A DNA stretch of 64,000 nt from Otatea glauca (taxonomy: Eukaryota; Streptophyta; Magnoliopsida; Poales; Poaceae): contig CM070721.1 in the NCBI GenBank assembly GCA_036346275.1, positions 1,128,452 through 1,192,451 of the forward strand, given 5' to 3'. Both the position numbers and the translations under genes were made by a program. Below, piece by piece: positions 20,818 through 32,172 of the stretch (its first letter is position 1; every line of letters begins with the position of its first letter). The notes beneath the pieces are model-generated. The model was not told the DNA's origin, made no database searches, and was given only the letters and a program-made list of their open reading frames with translations.

Positions 20818-23193
20818 TTATAGACCAGAGCCGGGAAGCCGAGCACCAAGGGCAGAAAGGGCACTCGCAGCCTTTGCGATTATCTCCTGCGCCTTATCAA
20901 GGATTTTGTCGTCTTCTTTGGCGCTTCCAGGCACAGGAGCAATCTTGGCCGACTGCTTCTTGACACCAGCCACGGCCAAGGCTATCCCAAGTTTTTGTTC
21001 TTTGATAGCCGATGCAGACTTCTCTATGAGTTGTTTGCCATCAGATATCTGCTTGTTCAGCTTGCCCAACTCCTCTTCGAGAAGTTTCTTGGTCAACTCG
21101 AGCTTCTGGATCGCCTCCTTGTTGGTCTTGAGGGCTTTGGCATCCGCGTTGAATTTGTGCTTCTTAGCCTTAGCATCGGCCACGAGCTCGTTTAGAAGTT
21201 TTTCGTTAGCTTCTTGGGCCTCCCTCAAGACGATCCTGGCCTTGGATGTATCGACCTCAGCCTTCTTGTCGTCCAAATGGAAGACATTCATAAGCACTGC
21301 CATTGTTTCTGGAGGCAAATCAGCTTCAACGGCGGCCATGGCATCGTGGAGGGGCTATGTATTGTTGAGCAGATCGGCCTGGGGCTTCATCACTTGGTCA
21401 AATAGCCTATTAAGCCTCTCTTGCATTCCTGGAGCCGATGTTACCGCGAGCGACGCTTCATTGGAGACTTCAAGAAATTTCTGAATGTCCGCCGGGTAGT
21501 CGTCCATGGCCATTACTTCGGGATCGTCTAGATCAGCCAAGGTAAAGCCCATCAGGTCGGTGGGATCGGATGATGTCAAAGTGGGAGGAGCTATCAGAGC
21601 CGGTGGCGTTGGCTGAGACGACGGTGGCGGAGGCTCGAAGGAGGTGGACGACTAATCGGCTAAGACATTACCCACTTGCACAGATGGAGAAGGCTAAAAA
21701 AGAATTCAGAGTAAGTTAAGCCGATACATTAATATTCTTATCAAGGAAAATTTGTGAAGGCAACTTACTCCACCAGTGGCCGACGCATGTGGAGAACTTT
21801 CACCACTTTGTTCTTGAGGCTTGGCGCTTCTGTTGGCAGGAGCCTTTGTAGACTTGGCACATTTCTTCTCTGGAAATGAATCAGCTATTAGTCTCTGCAA
21901 GGGTTTAATATAAACAACTATTAGCCGATTAAAATGTACTTACTCGGCTGTTGTTGCTTCTCTATATCCAATAGAGAAGGGGATTGAATGCCAAGGGTAC
22001 CAAATATGTACCCTAAAAGGCCTGTCGACAGGCGTGACCTTTTGCTTGGCTGGCCAGTACCCGATTGGCCAGTTGCTATCTTCTTGCCAGCCGCCTTGGT
22101 CTGCAAAGAGGAAGAGAAGCCAATTAGTAAAAGTTATGGGATAAGTTAAAATAGAAAAAAAAATACTTTAGCCGATACCTCACCAGTAATATTTATAACA
22201 CTTGTGTTAGTGTATCCTGACGAACTAGCCTCGTTGCTAGAATAGCTGTTAGTAGCTACCATCAGCTCTGGAAGATTTGAGAAGAATTCATTGATAATAG
22301 CCGACGGGATCTTCTCAGAATATAAGGCCGCAACAATGGCCGACCACCATGATGAAAAATGCCCTGTCCGGCGAGTGTTCAAGAAAAAGTGTGGCAAGTC
22401 TTGAATTTGCAGGTCATCGGCTAAATGAAAAACAAGGTTGGCCGACACTGCATTGCGAACTCTTGCCCTTGGTTGAAGTTGATCCAACAACTGAAAGCAT
22501 GGAAGGACTTGCTCGAATCCCAGCTGCCTGGCATAGATTGTCAGATGGTAGAATTCGTACGAAGGCTGGAAAGTCTGATTCCTTGTATTGAAGCCGACGG
22601 ATAATACACTTCGAGAAATAAATAACTTATAAAGCTCTAAAGTCTCATAAGGCATCAAATTGTTGTCGGCTTCCAGATGCAGAAAGGATGGGCAGGGATA
22701 GTCGGCTGCATTACTGTAACTGAAGAAGTCCTGCGGATTGAAGTCTTCACTGTCGAGCCGCAAAAAGAATGCCAAGTATTTTCTGAAGCCGATAGGTGTG
22801 ACCTTTGTCTCATTCCTGGAGTAGAGTATGAATCTCTCGCCATACGATCGGCTTGCTCTATATTAGGTCTCTGCATCCTCAGGGGTCTCTTCTCGGGGAA
22901 AGGGAGTATCGTCGGCTGGGTTTAAGTTGAGAGACCGGCTGAAAATGGAATACAGCCAGGTCTGCACAAACCACAACGGATCTCCTACATTGCCAACAGT
23001 ATAATTACCTAGGCTCGTAAAAAGCCGACTGTGTACTATATGAAACATCTGATAAACTGCACTAGCATCTTCCCTAGGGCTAGCCGACTGCCTTGAACTA
23101 ACTGTTCGGCTATATTCTGATAAACTTGGGTTGGCCCAAGAGATGCCTCACAGAAAAAGAATCTGTCCAACCAAAGATTGAGGAAGGCGACGT
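20818..23193 (-). pseudogene. antisense gene of Tat-type element, 3' part (PMD-like plus coiled coil)
   Basis: Transcribed against the element, this holds the downstream exons of a spliced gene. The large segment (about 22179-23193) encodes SLGNYTVGNVGDPLWFVQTW, FILYSRNETKVTPIGFRKY, LAFFLRLDSEDFNPQDFFSY and so on, with an in-frame stop near 22875. GT..AG introns then separate a basic linker (about 21943-22101, TKAAGKKIATGQSGTGQPSK), another exon (about 21772-21899), and a last exon holding a long coiled coil (20818-21339: VLREAQEANEKLLNELVADA ... KLELTKKLLEEELGKLNKQI). Stops near 21655 and 21355 break it further. The upstream part resembles the plant mobile domain family found in some retroelements and host genes. 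The gene is split by the solo LTR inserted at 23194. The protein's role is unknown. Confidence 0.65.
23189..23193. repeat. GACGT target-site duplication (left)
   Basis: GACGT precedes the LTR's TGTGATAACCC and recurs at 26355-26359 directly after the LTR's terminal GCA. The related locus at 32573-32597 has a single GGCGACGTGCTCCC, the empty site. Confidence 0.92.
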
Positions 23194-26100
23194 TGTGATA
23201 ACCCGGGGGGTTATCAGTTTAATTAAAAAATTAATTAAACATTAAAAGCAATTAGGCGGGATAATAAATTGTAAGGATCAGAGAAGTACCGTTAGTCTCG
23301 CACTGAAAGGTATCGCTCATCGAGGTACCCGACCTGTCCGGGACCCAGGTGGCCCTCTCGCTAGTTTTCGGGTTCATCATTCGGCGTTTTAGACTTACCT
23401 GGTACGATATGTGGGTATCGTTAGCAAAATGCGTAGAGAATGACCGTAATGCCCTTAAGAGCAATAGAAGCCCAGAAAAGGTCCAAGGGCAGGATGGTCA
23501 TTAGCCAATGCTACCAAGGCATAAAGCCAGTCGAGAGCCAACCAGAAGCCAGCCAAAGCCTGGCTGTCTCCCAAACCCCAGCACACAAATCGAGCATCAC
23601 AAGCAAAGACAAATTAAAGCTCTAGCGAAGAAATCTTTGGTGTTCCTCCAAGAACACCAGGCTCAGCCTCAAGAGCAAGTCAGCCGAAGCAAGGCAAGGA
23701 GGAGGAGTCGTCCAGAAGAAGGAGGCCGGAGGAAGATCATCCAGAAGAGGGAGGCGACGACATCCAGAAGCCAAGAGGAGGGCTTCCAGAAGTGAAGGGG
23801 AGGCGTCCAGAAGCAAGAAGGCCGGCTTCTCCTTCACCACCTTCAACCCATCCACTCCATTGCTCAAGCCCTTCATCCAAACCCAGGTGCACTGCTAACC
23901 CTAGAATAGTGATAGCTACAGTGTAGGGTAGCACATCTAGGGAATAGATCGGGGTAGCAGGCAACCAATGGGGTAGTGTAGGAGGTAGATCGGGTCATTC
24001 CGGTGTGGTTCTCAGTAGGTTGGGGTAACCCTACGGTTAGTGTAGTATCTGTTCTTTTCATGTTTAGATCAAGCCTCCCAACGTTCATCATCGAACCCCA
24101 GCACCCACAAGTATCAGGCAGCAAATCATTCAAAGCAAAAATGCAAGAAAATAAAATGTGGGTAGAAACCCTAGCACCAGTGGATCAGTAGAGGGAGAGC
24201 TGCGGGCGAAGTAGGTGCCTCAAGGAGGGGCTGTGTCGTCGTCGACCAGAGAGGAGAGGAGGTCGGCGAGGCAGCTCCGGCGGCCCAAGGCGTCGCCGAG
24301 CCGAGGGCCGAGCCGCTGAGCCTGTCAGGCCGCGGGAGGAGAGAGTCTGAGCCTCGGGCTGATCGCGCTGAGAGGAGGCACATGGAGAGCGGGAGGAGCT
24401 CGGGCCGGGCGCTCAGTAGCGAGCGATGCCGTGCAGCCCGGCCGAGCCAGAGGAGAAGAGGCGCATGCGTCCGAGCTAGAGAGGAAAGGGGCGAAGGCCA
24501 GGCGACCAGGCCGAAGGGCCTTCGGCCAAAGAAAAGAGAAAGAGCAGAGAGAAAAGAAAAGAAGAGGGAGAAAAGAAAGAAAAATAGAAGAGAAAAAAGA
24601 AGAGAGAAAAAAATAGAGAGGTAGAAAAATAATTCGTGCCGTGAGCCGCGTCGGTTTTATAATCGATTCGCGGATCGTGTAAAAATCGTCAACTCATATT
24701 TTTTAATCGTTATGCCAATTAAAATCTGGACGGCAGATCATTAATCAGTTGGGCACCAAAATAAATAATCGAATCTTAAAATGGCCTAGTTAAAATATTC
24801 TGTTGTTTCAGGTCTCAACCTGAACCGCCCCGCCAATCAGAACCCACCATCGAGCGAGGTCGGACCGACAGATTTTATTCCAGGCAAGATTCTTTGAACA
24901 TCTTTTCCAAATGTTTTGATGTTTTTTATATACCGAATTACATTATTACTGCATGAAAATCTTAATTTTAAAATGGGAATGTGGATTGGAGTCGGATGGA
25001 TGAGATGTGGTATGTTGCTGGAAATGGTATTGTGATATGGGAATTGGTATGGTGAAGTTGGAAATTGGTAATGTGATGTTGGTAAATGGGAAATGTGGTT
25101 TGGAAATGACGGTGTGTGTTAAGGTTGTCCACGAATGGAGTCGTGGATGTGTTAATAGAAGTATAATGGTGGGTGAAGAGCAGGGAAAGGGTGGGGGGTA
25201 CTCACGTCGATGGTGCTCTCTACATAAGATATAATATAAGGATAAACACCTACACTCAGGCAATGAACCATAATTTGAGTACCAACCATAGCGAGATAAA
25301 CCGCTGTCAGAAAAGGTTGTCATATGAAAGTATTATGATCTCCACATTGGGTAAGTTTATTATTGCCTGACTGGGGAATGCTGAATACCCAGATCGAGGT
25401 ATATGGAAATGTTGGAAGTGAAATGTTGTGGAAGGAATGATAAGGGCGATATATTTGAAGCCAGTGGAGTACGGCCGGGGGTACCGGTGTACAACTGCAT
25501 TTTATTGCGAGTGGCGGGAGGGTATCCCCCTCGTACGAGTGGCGAGAGGTCATCCCCCTCGGGTGCAGGGTTGGAGATCTAATACTGGATTAGCGATAAA
25601 CGTTCTGGAGCCTCTGTGGTGGAGGCCGTTATGGGTAAAGTGGTACAAACCTGCGCAGGATCTAAAAATCTTGAATTCAAGCCTGTCTCCTGGATTGGAG
25701 GCTACGGAAGCTAGTCTGTCTCATATATGGGTGCTAGTAGTTGATTTTCAATAATTAAAAGTTCCAACCTTTAAAGAAAATCAAAAACTTAATTTTTATA
25801 AAAACCTACTTGGAGGAAAGGATTGGTTGGATGGAGAGAAAATCATCATGATGCATTTGTTATATATAATGCTTGCTGAGTACGTTGTACTCACTCTTGT
25901 ATTTCCCCCTTTTCTAGAAGGAGATCCTGATAGATCCGAATATATGGATGAAGATGAAGCCTACTCCCAGGATCAGTTCCAGGGTGATCAGGAGGATGGC
26001 TCAGAGGGCTATTATTATCCAGACTACTACCAGGAGTACTAGGAGTCCATATAGGCCTTATTATGCTTCTAGGAGGTATTTAGTGTGTGCAGGCATTAGA

Positions 26101-26354
26101 CGCACCCTTTTGCTGTATAAAGAAGTGATGTAATATTATGTAAAGGACATATAGCCCTGCGTAGCTGGAATGAATATATTGCCATTCAGTATCTAATTAT
26201 TGTTCTGCTGCAACATTCTGAACACGGCATAGTAGCCGGTAAAGCATTGGATTCTCCAATCTTTTGCCGGTGGCTATGCCGAGATTCGTGTAATTATCTT
26301 AGGGTAAAGGCAGTGTTACTGTCGCTACCCTGGCTAGTTATGCGGGTCGCCGCA
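23194..26354 (+). mobile_element. solo LTR A (3161 bp)
   Basis: The element starts TGTGATAACCC and ends GGGTCGCCGCA (TG..CA), flanked by GACGT on both sides, with no internal retroviral region: a solo LTR left by LTR-LTR recombination. It closely parallels the LTR at 44373-46845 but is about 0.7 kb longer, mainly because of an extra GC/purine-rich block at roughly 24050-24640. The 5' end carries a small hairpin (GATAACCC..GGGTTATC). It lies inside the antisense gene of a Tat-type element, sense to the window's plus strand. Confidence 0.92.
25827..26042 (+). CDS. LTR-embedded mini-ORF, Tyr/Asp-rich C-terminus
   Basis: This 71-codon frame inside solo LTR A ends with EAYSQDQ, then QEDGSEGYYYPDYYQEY and a stop. 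Equivalent tails occur in LTR B (46410-46541, DEAYSQGQYQDQQED then GYYYSDYYQEG) and in the truncated LTR C (about 17070-16935, minus, EAWDENCSQDQDIQEED then a Tyr run). A TTTTCTAG|AAGG splice-acceptor-like sequence precedes the conserved part in A and B, so it may be a 3' exon rather than an ORF beginning at the ATG. In LTR B a TAA interrupts the upstream part. Function unknown. Confidence 0.4.
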   Translation: MDGEKIIMMHLLYIMLAEYVVLTLVFPPFLEGDPDRSEYMDEDEAYSQDQFQGDQEDGSEGYYYPDYYQEY

Positions 26355-26359
26355 GACGT

Positions 26360-26899
26360 GCTCCTCATCTAATACTGGCCCACTGCCTTTGTTGTTTTTT
26401 CCAATGTATTTACTCCATCCCTCACCCTTGGATCGGATTAGCTTATATGCGTCTTGGCGCTGAAAGCCTACACTTGTTCAACATCAGGCCGCAAGCAGCA
26501 GAGATGGACTACGTCTAGCAGAGTTGGACAGACCAGACCCGTTCTAAACATAAACGCATTCAGGGTGTCCGACCAAAAGTATCATGCCATGGCCACTAAA
26601 GGCTCGTTGGCTTCCGGGTCGGCTAATGATAGAGGGAGGCACTCAGCTATCCCCATTCGCTCCTATATCTCTCTCTTTTGCACCGCTATCCGTTTATACC
26701 AACTTTTCCAGCCCTTCAGCGCCGTCGGCCAGGCTCTAAAACTCTTGCTCCACCCTTGTATGTTATATCTAAAAGCCGATAGGAGGAGACGGGGAATTTC
26801 CTGATTTATAACTGTATCGGAATCTAGATTTCCTACCGAGTCTAGATAGTATTGGTCATTGCTATTAGGGATCAGAATGAGTACCTGTTGAGAATCCAT
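26360..26899 (-). pseudogene. antisense gene of Tat-type element, N-terminal exon (PMD-like)
   Basis: The ATG at 26899 opens MDSQQVLILIPNSNDQYYLD, then INQEIPRLLLSAFRYNIQGW, SFRAWPTALKGWKSWYKRI, ECLPLSLADPEANEPLVAMA and a YFWSDTLNAFMFRTGLVCPT-LLDV motif. FW-x-D-x-LN-F-F-x(n)-PTL-DV is the recurring signature of plant-mobile-domain / putative plant transposon proteins, which is the basis for the family call. The frame decays toward 26460. The exon is separated from its downstream exons (20818-23193) by solo LTR A. Its promoter lies beyond another insertion, at about 30071. Confidence 0.65.
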
Positions 26900-26920
26900 T
26901 CAGCCGATCTAAAGAACTGG

Positions 26921-29900
26921 TGTAAGGTCGAGGATGCCGACTAGAGGGGGGTGAATAGGCGGCTTTTAAAAACTTTCTCTTTCTAATTTCTACAAAGCAA
27001 TTCACCCCTAATTAGCCCTATGCCAAAACCTTATCAATAATAATGCGGAAGCGATAAACTAAGGTTTTGACAATTAAAGCCTAAATCAACTAGGCTCACT
27101 ATGTGCACTAACTAATTATGTCTCTAACAAAAAGCAATTCTAAGGACAAGCAATCAATCAATTTAATTCTATGAATGTAAATTGCTTGAATATAAATAAA
27201 GAGAACAAGGCAAGCACAAGAGACACAATACTTTTTACCGCGGTGATCGTAGACTTGTCGGTCTCCCCTAGTCCACGTTGAGGTTAGCCCAAACACATTG
27301 GACCGGCTCCACGAATTGAGCACCCACCTCGAATCCACTAGATGTGGTTTTTCACACTTTCGCGTAGGCTCAACCCGAACCTTCACAAACTTTGCCGGGG
27401 CTTCTCACAACCTTGAGAGCTCCCACGCACGACGCTCTACACCGTCTAGGAGTCGGCAACCTCCAAAAGTAACAAGCCGAATCCTCTCGCTTGAACTTCA
27501 CCAAGCACAACACATGTGCTTCCGGTGATCACCAAGTGCAACACATGCACAAGGATCATCCTCAAGTGTAACACATGCACAAGAGACTCTCAATCCTCTC
27601 CTAATTGCAACACATGCAATTAAAGGCTCACACTAGCTCAAGAAGCAAATGGGAGAAGGCAACACATGCACAACACCCCCAAGAACACACACTTTATTTC
27701 AGCAACCAGCAAATGCCCCCTAAGGCCTCCTTTTATATCCTCTAAGCCAAAACTAGCCGTTGGGGGCGAAATCTGGAAAAACTCAGAAAACCCGGTGCTA
27801 CCGCCCTACTAGGACAGGTAGCACCGGCCTCCCGGTGCTACCGGCCAAATTGCGGTAGCACCGGACCCCGATGCTACCGGCCTTACAAGGGCGATGACGA
27901 CCTCGTCGAGGAGAAAACACTGCTTTACACAAAACTTTTCTCCAAACCATTAAAGATATATTCTTGGAGCTATGTGAAGATCAACACATGATCACAACAC
28001 TATGCAAAACACATTTGCATATGTTAATCACATACTCCAAAGAATCTCATTAAGCATAACTTATTTGCAAAACACATATGCAAATAAACCAAGAACTTAT
28101 GAGATCAATCCTCTTAGCCATGTGATGATCAACACATGATCAAGTCAATTTGCAAAACACATTTGCAAACCCTATTCACATGCTTTAGGATCGGAACCCA
28201 TAATCTCAAGTTCATTTGCAAAACACATTTGCAAATAACAAATCCAACTAACGAAAACACATATCGTAAACAACTCAAGATCTATTTGCAAAACGTATTA
28301 AGCAAATCAAACCCGAGTCTATGAGATTAATCCCCCTAGCCATGTGAAGGTCAACACAAGACCCAGTTAACTTGCAAACACCCGTTGCAAGCCCTACTCA
28401 CATGCTCTCGGGATTCCGGACTCATAGACCTCGGTTTATTCGCACAACGAACTTGCAAATACACATTAAACCAATTTTATGCTTGAGCATCGTTCTTTGC
28501 AACACATGTAAAAACCTAGCTCCAAGCAATACCAAAACATGAGCTCTCTATTTGCAACACATGCAAATCTCTAGCACCATGCAAGCAACCACAACAAATA
28601 CAAGTGCATGAGCTCTCTATTTGCAACACATGCAAATCTCTAACTCCATGCAACCACTTTAAACCAAATTGCTTGAGCTCTCTCCTTTTGCGACACATGC
28701 AAAACTTAGCTCCAAGGAAAAACCAAATCAAATAAGATTCAAATAAGATGCAAGTATGAGCACCCTTATTTGCAACACATGCAAATACTTAGCTCATACA
28801 AAATCCAATGCACAAGCTTCACCAATTTGCAACACATGCCAAATGGTTAGCTTCATGCAAACATCAAACAAGAGAGTGAGCTAGAGTGAACCGGATCGAG
28901 TTCATCAACACATGATGAAGCTCAAGCTAAAAGACTCAACCCCTCTTAATAGTACGGCACCTAACAAGCAACCCGGTCTCACAACCAAACACCGAGACCG
29001 GTAAAAGACTAGGAACACATCCTTAGCCCTAGCTAGTTATACCTTTGCCGCACTTGATCCACTTGGAGCTTTTATGATTTCCAATCATCTTCTCTCCAGG
29101 ATCACCTCTTCTTCTTCTTCTTGGTCATCAATGCACGATGAACCTTCTCTAGCCCTTCTCTTTACTTCGGGATCACCTCTTGAAGCTCATCAACACATGA
29201 TGACTTCTTCTTCCCGATTCTTCATCATCTTGGTCTTAACCTACTTCACAACTCATGGAAGATGTTAGTCCAACAAACACGGTTGTCTCAATCATCACCG
29301 CACTCCATTAACACATAATGGATGCCTTCAAGATCGATTGAGCACAACCCAAATTAATTTGAATGATTAATTGTTGTCTTGAGCACTTTGATGCAACTAA
29401 TGCTTCATTATACTCAAGAACTTTTCGCTTGTCTTTAATCAACAAGAAAAAACCATCAACACATGATGAAATGTTCTTTGATTGATTGAGAGACAATCGA
29501 ACTCAATTTAAACTCATTTAAATTGACATGAGCATATAACTACACAAGTCATATATACTCAAAAGATTGTTTCAAGGTCTTGATCCTTTATATTGTATGA
29601 CAAGAGGATATGGATCAATACAATTGAAACATCAAGTTAAATTATAAACTCCCTAGATGTGTGCATTCATGTATATATGAATTAAAACATAATGCACATA
29701 TTTGGTCTAAAGCAATGGAAGAGTTCATACTTTAACTTGAATTCTAAGTATGCATTTATATAATAGAATGAATACGAGTGCATACCTTAGGTTTTCCATT
29801 TTCCATCCAAGTATGAGACTAAATAAGAATAAGACTTAATAAAACATGTTAGTCTCATAATGATTAGATTTGTCATTAAACAATGATTAAACATTAATAT

Positions 29901-29938
29901 TAAACCAATCACCAAAACCAATAGAGCTTGAACTTACA
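26921..29938. mobile_element. TG..CA element A of the 'GGGGGGTGAATAGG' family (3018 bp)
   Basis: The element begins TGTAAGGTCGAGGATGCCGA and ends GAGCTTGAACTTACA, so it has 6-bp inverted ends TGTAAG/CTTACA within TG..CA. It is flanked by ACTGG (26916-26920 and 29939-29943). The uninterrupted site GAACTGGTCAACT is present at 33129-33141. The head has the CTAGAGGGGGGTGAATAGGC block; the 3' half has CCCTCTTAATAGTACGGCA. These features fit an LTR-type element (solo LTR or non-autonomous derivative). Inside are a GGTGCTACCGG palindrome array (27788-27890) and dozens of GCAACACATG / TTTGCAAAACACAT motifs. No coding capacity is seen. Confidence 0.82.
27788..27890. repeat. array of CGGTGCTACCG / GGTAGCACCGG motifs
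   Basis: Within 100 bp the motif GGTGCTACCG and its inverse occur about six times in alternating orientation. They sit where related elements carry different palindromic arrays (30590-30745 and 55975-56600). Confidence 0.8.
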
Positions 29939-30562
29939 ACTGGTCAACTAGCCGACCGAGAGCTGATGAGTTGGGAGCACTGAGGAGCTTGTCAAACGAA
30001 GATGAACTTGAAACTGATGTCAGGAGTTTTGAGAGCTTGTGCGCGTGAAAATAACAGTGTGGGGACCTCATATTTATAGAGAGGCAAAAAATGTGAAACG
30101 GCAGGAAAAAAATTCGAAGAGGCACGTGCAATTAAAACGAAGATACGCGTCTCAAGATTTTACGGCGCCATAAATGGAGCAGTTACTAATGTTAATATAG
30201 CGTCAAGCCGATGACATTAGAAGCCAATGGATAAATTTTTGAAAGATAACATGTTATCTCATCAAAATTTGGCAGTATGGTCAGGTTGTCAGGCTTAAGA
30301 CCAACAAATATTTTTAACCGATATCAGATATTGAAAAAAGGTTTAAGTATGGATTGTGACCGATATTTATCTAAAACAGGAATGATACTGTTCGAGTTGA
30401 GGCCGATATGGATCATGATAAGCAACGTATTGGGGGTGGACACGATCGGCCGACAGCTATAAAAGATTGATCATGGGCAAGCGAGAACAACAACACAATC
30501 CAATCAATCAACTCGCATTACTTTTATTTACTTTTTGTCGACTAGGAGTAGCCTATGTAATT
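29939..30562 (+). mobile_element. Tat-type element 3' region, copy 1, truncated
   Basis: This continues the sequence interrupted by element A and is about 90% similar by eye to 33132-33781. It contains the antisense gene's promoter region and the first part of the 3' LTR, and ends abruptly after CTATGTAATTTA, where copy 2 continues with GGTTCTCTATTGC. The next base belongs to element B. Confidence 0.85.
30071..30078 (-). promoter_or_regulatory. TATA box of the element's antisense gene (copy 1)
   Basis: The minus strand reads CTCTCTATAAATATGAGG. The equivalent in copy 2 is at 33264-33271, about 150 bp upstream of the antisense ATG at 33115. In copy 1 the promoter is displaced from its gene by element A. 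Confidence 0.6.
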
Positions 30563-32172
30563 TATAGTGTTTAGTACTCTGTTATTTTTATAGTGTCCGG
30601 ACTTAACACCGGATACTCCGGATTGTCAACGACAGGACATACTGAAGGGGTGAACCCGGAGACTCGGACAAAAACCCCAGAAACTCTGGACTCAACACGG
30701 AGTGTCCGGACTAAACACCGGATACTCCGGATTGTCCGAACAGCACTGTGCAGCTCGACGAAAATGAGCATAACTTTTGACTCTGGACTCCGATTTCAGA
30801 GATCTTGGACTCTACCGAAAGCTAAGAACGAGGGCTACACCACCAACAAGGTCTCACTACCCAAAAATCAAAGGATAAATACAGATTTCACAAAGAATCC
30901 AAGGGAGACCTACAACCCTCACTTTCCGGCACCACCAACACCACTCTCTTTCTAAGTTTCACAAGGATGGATCACTTGAGCACTTGACACATCTAAAAGT
31001 CATTCGACATCACATCCCTCTTAATAGTACGGCAATCCTTAGACTCAAAATAAAACAAAGATAATACAAGTCTAGAAAAAGTCACTTGCCGTTTTCTTTC
31101 TTAATGCCGGTGCATGAAGACTTTCACCATATAATTGATGACATCTTCGCCTTGTCCAACTCGACTCGATTCACCTCATGAGACTCTTGTCCTATCAACC
31201 TTGACTTGATCATCCTCTCTGACGATCTCCACGCCAAGTCGATCTTGACTTAGTCCTCAACTCTTGGTGACACCGCCGCCTTGTTGACCTCGGCTTAACG
31301 ATCATCCTCCAAGATACATTGGTCATCATACACATACGAGACCTAAGTCTTTCCAATCCACTTATGATAGACATTAGTCCCAAAAGCTCAATAGATATAA
31401 ACAGGTTGATATTTGTGAACAATTGATTATAACAAGTGTTTCATATAAAGAAGCACAAAATAAATGGAAACACTTGACATAAGAAATGTTCTCTACTAAA
31501 TACATCATGATGAATATGTAATTGATCTATATGCACTAGAGAGATAATTGCCAATATGATGAATCAATTAAATCATGGCAAGGATCACAGTCTTTACTTA
31601 AATGAAGCACATGATAGAATGTACACGAATTGTACATGTGCAAATAATATTTGAAATAAGAGTAAATATGTGATCCAACACTAGATTAAACTTCACTAAG
31701 TGAATTGCATGAGAAGATATACAACTAAAACATGCATGCACCAAGTCAATCTATAGCAATATAAAGTTTAACTCTAGTTAATATATGCATACTAAAAACA
31801 AAGCACATAATGAACTCAAATAAATATATATGCACAAATAAATATGACATGAACCAATGTTCATATATATAATCAACATGCTACTTGGAGTTCACTATGC
31901 ATTTGCACGAAAGGAATGCAATAACGAATATAGAATAGATACCAAAATTGCATACCTTATCTTTGCTTAACCATCCCACTTGATTTTCCTCTAAATAGAT
32001 GAGACTGATACTCAACTAGGCAATAACATGTTAGTCTCATAGCAATATAATCATATTAGAGGTTTGTCATTTGTTAAGCACTAAGTTAAGCATTTACTTA
32101 ATTACATAGATTGTCATTATGTGTGTTTGTCATTAATCACCAAAATAACATAAGTGCCTAGATGCACTTTCA
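30563..32172. mobile_element. element B of the 'GGGGGGTGAATAGG' family, head missing
   Basis: It shares the CCCTCTTAATAGTACGGCA block (31015-31033) and the tail GTGCCTAGATGCACTTTCA (ending 32172) with elements A and C. The TG head and GGGGGGTGAATAGG block are absent. The left edge (30563) is fused directly to the truncated LTR of copy 1. Near the left edge lies an array of CCGGATACTCCGGATTGTC motifs (30590-30745). To the right is the antisense gene of copy 2, so B is inserted in that gene. Confidence 0.7.

Noticed and set aside
26454..26804. Plus-strand 116-codon ORF also present at 32670-33020
   Set aside because: The pair is conserved only because the DNA is duplicated; the minus strand carries the PMD-like exon, and the plus frame has no family features.
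27298..29268. Short ORFs in element A
   Set aside because: They consist of repeated translations of the TTTGCAAAACACAT motif or of unsupported low-complexity sequence.
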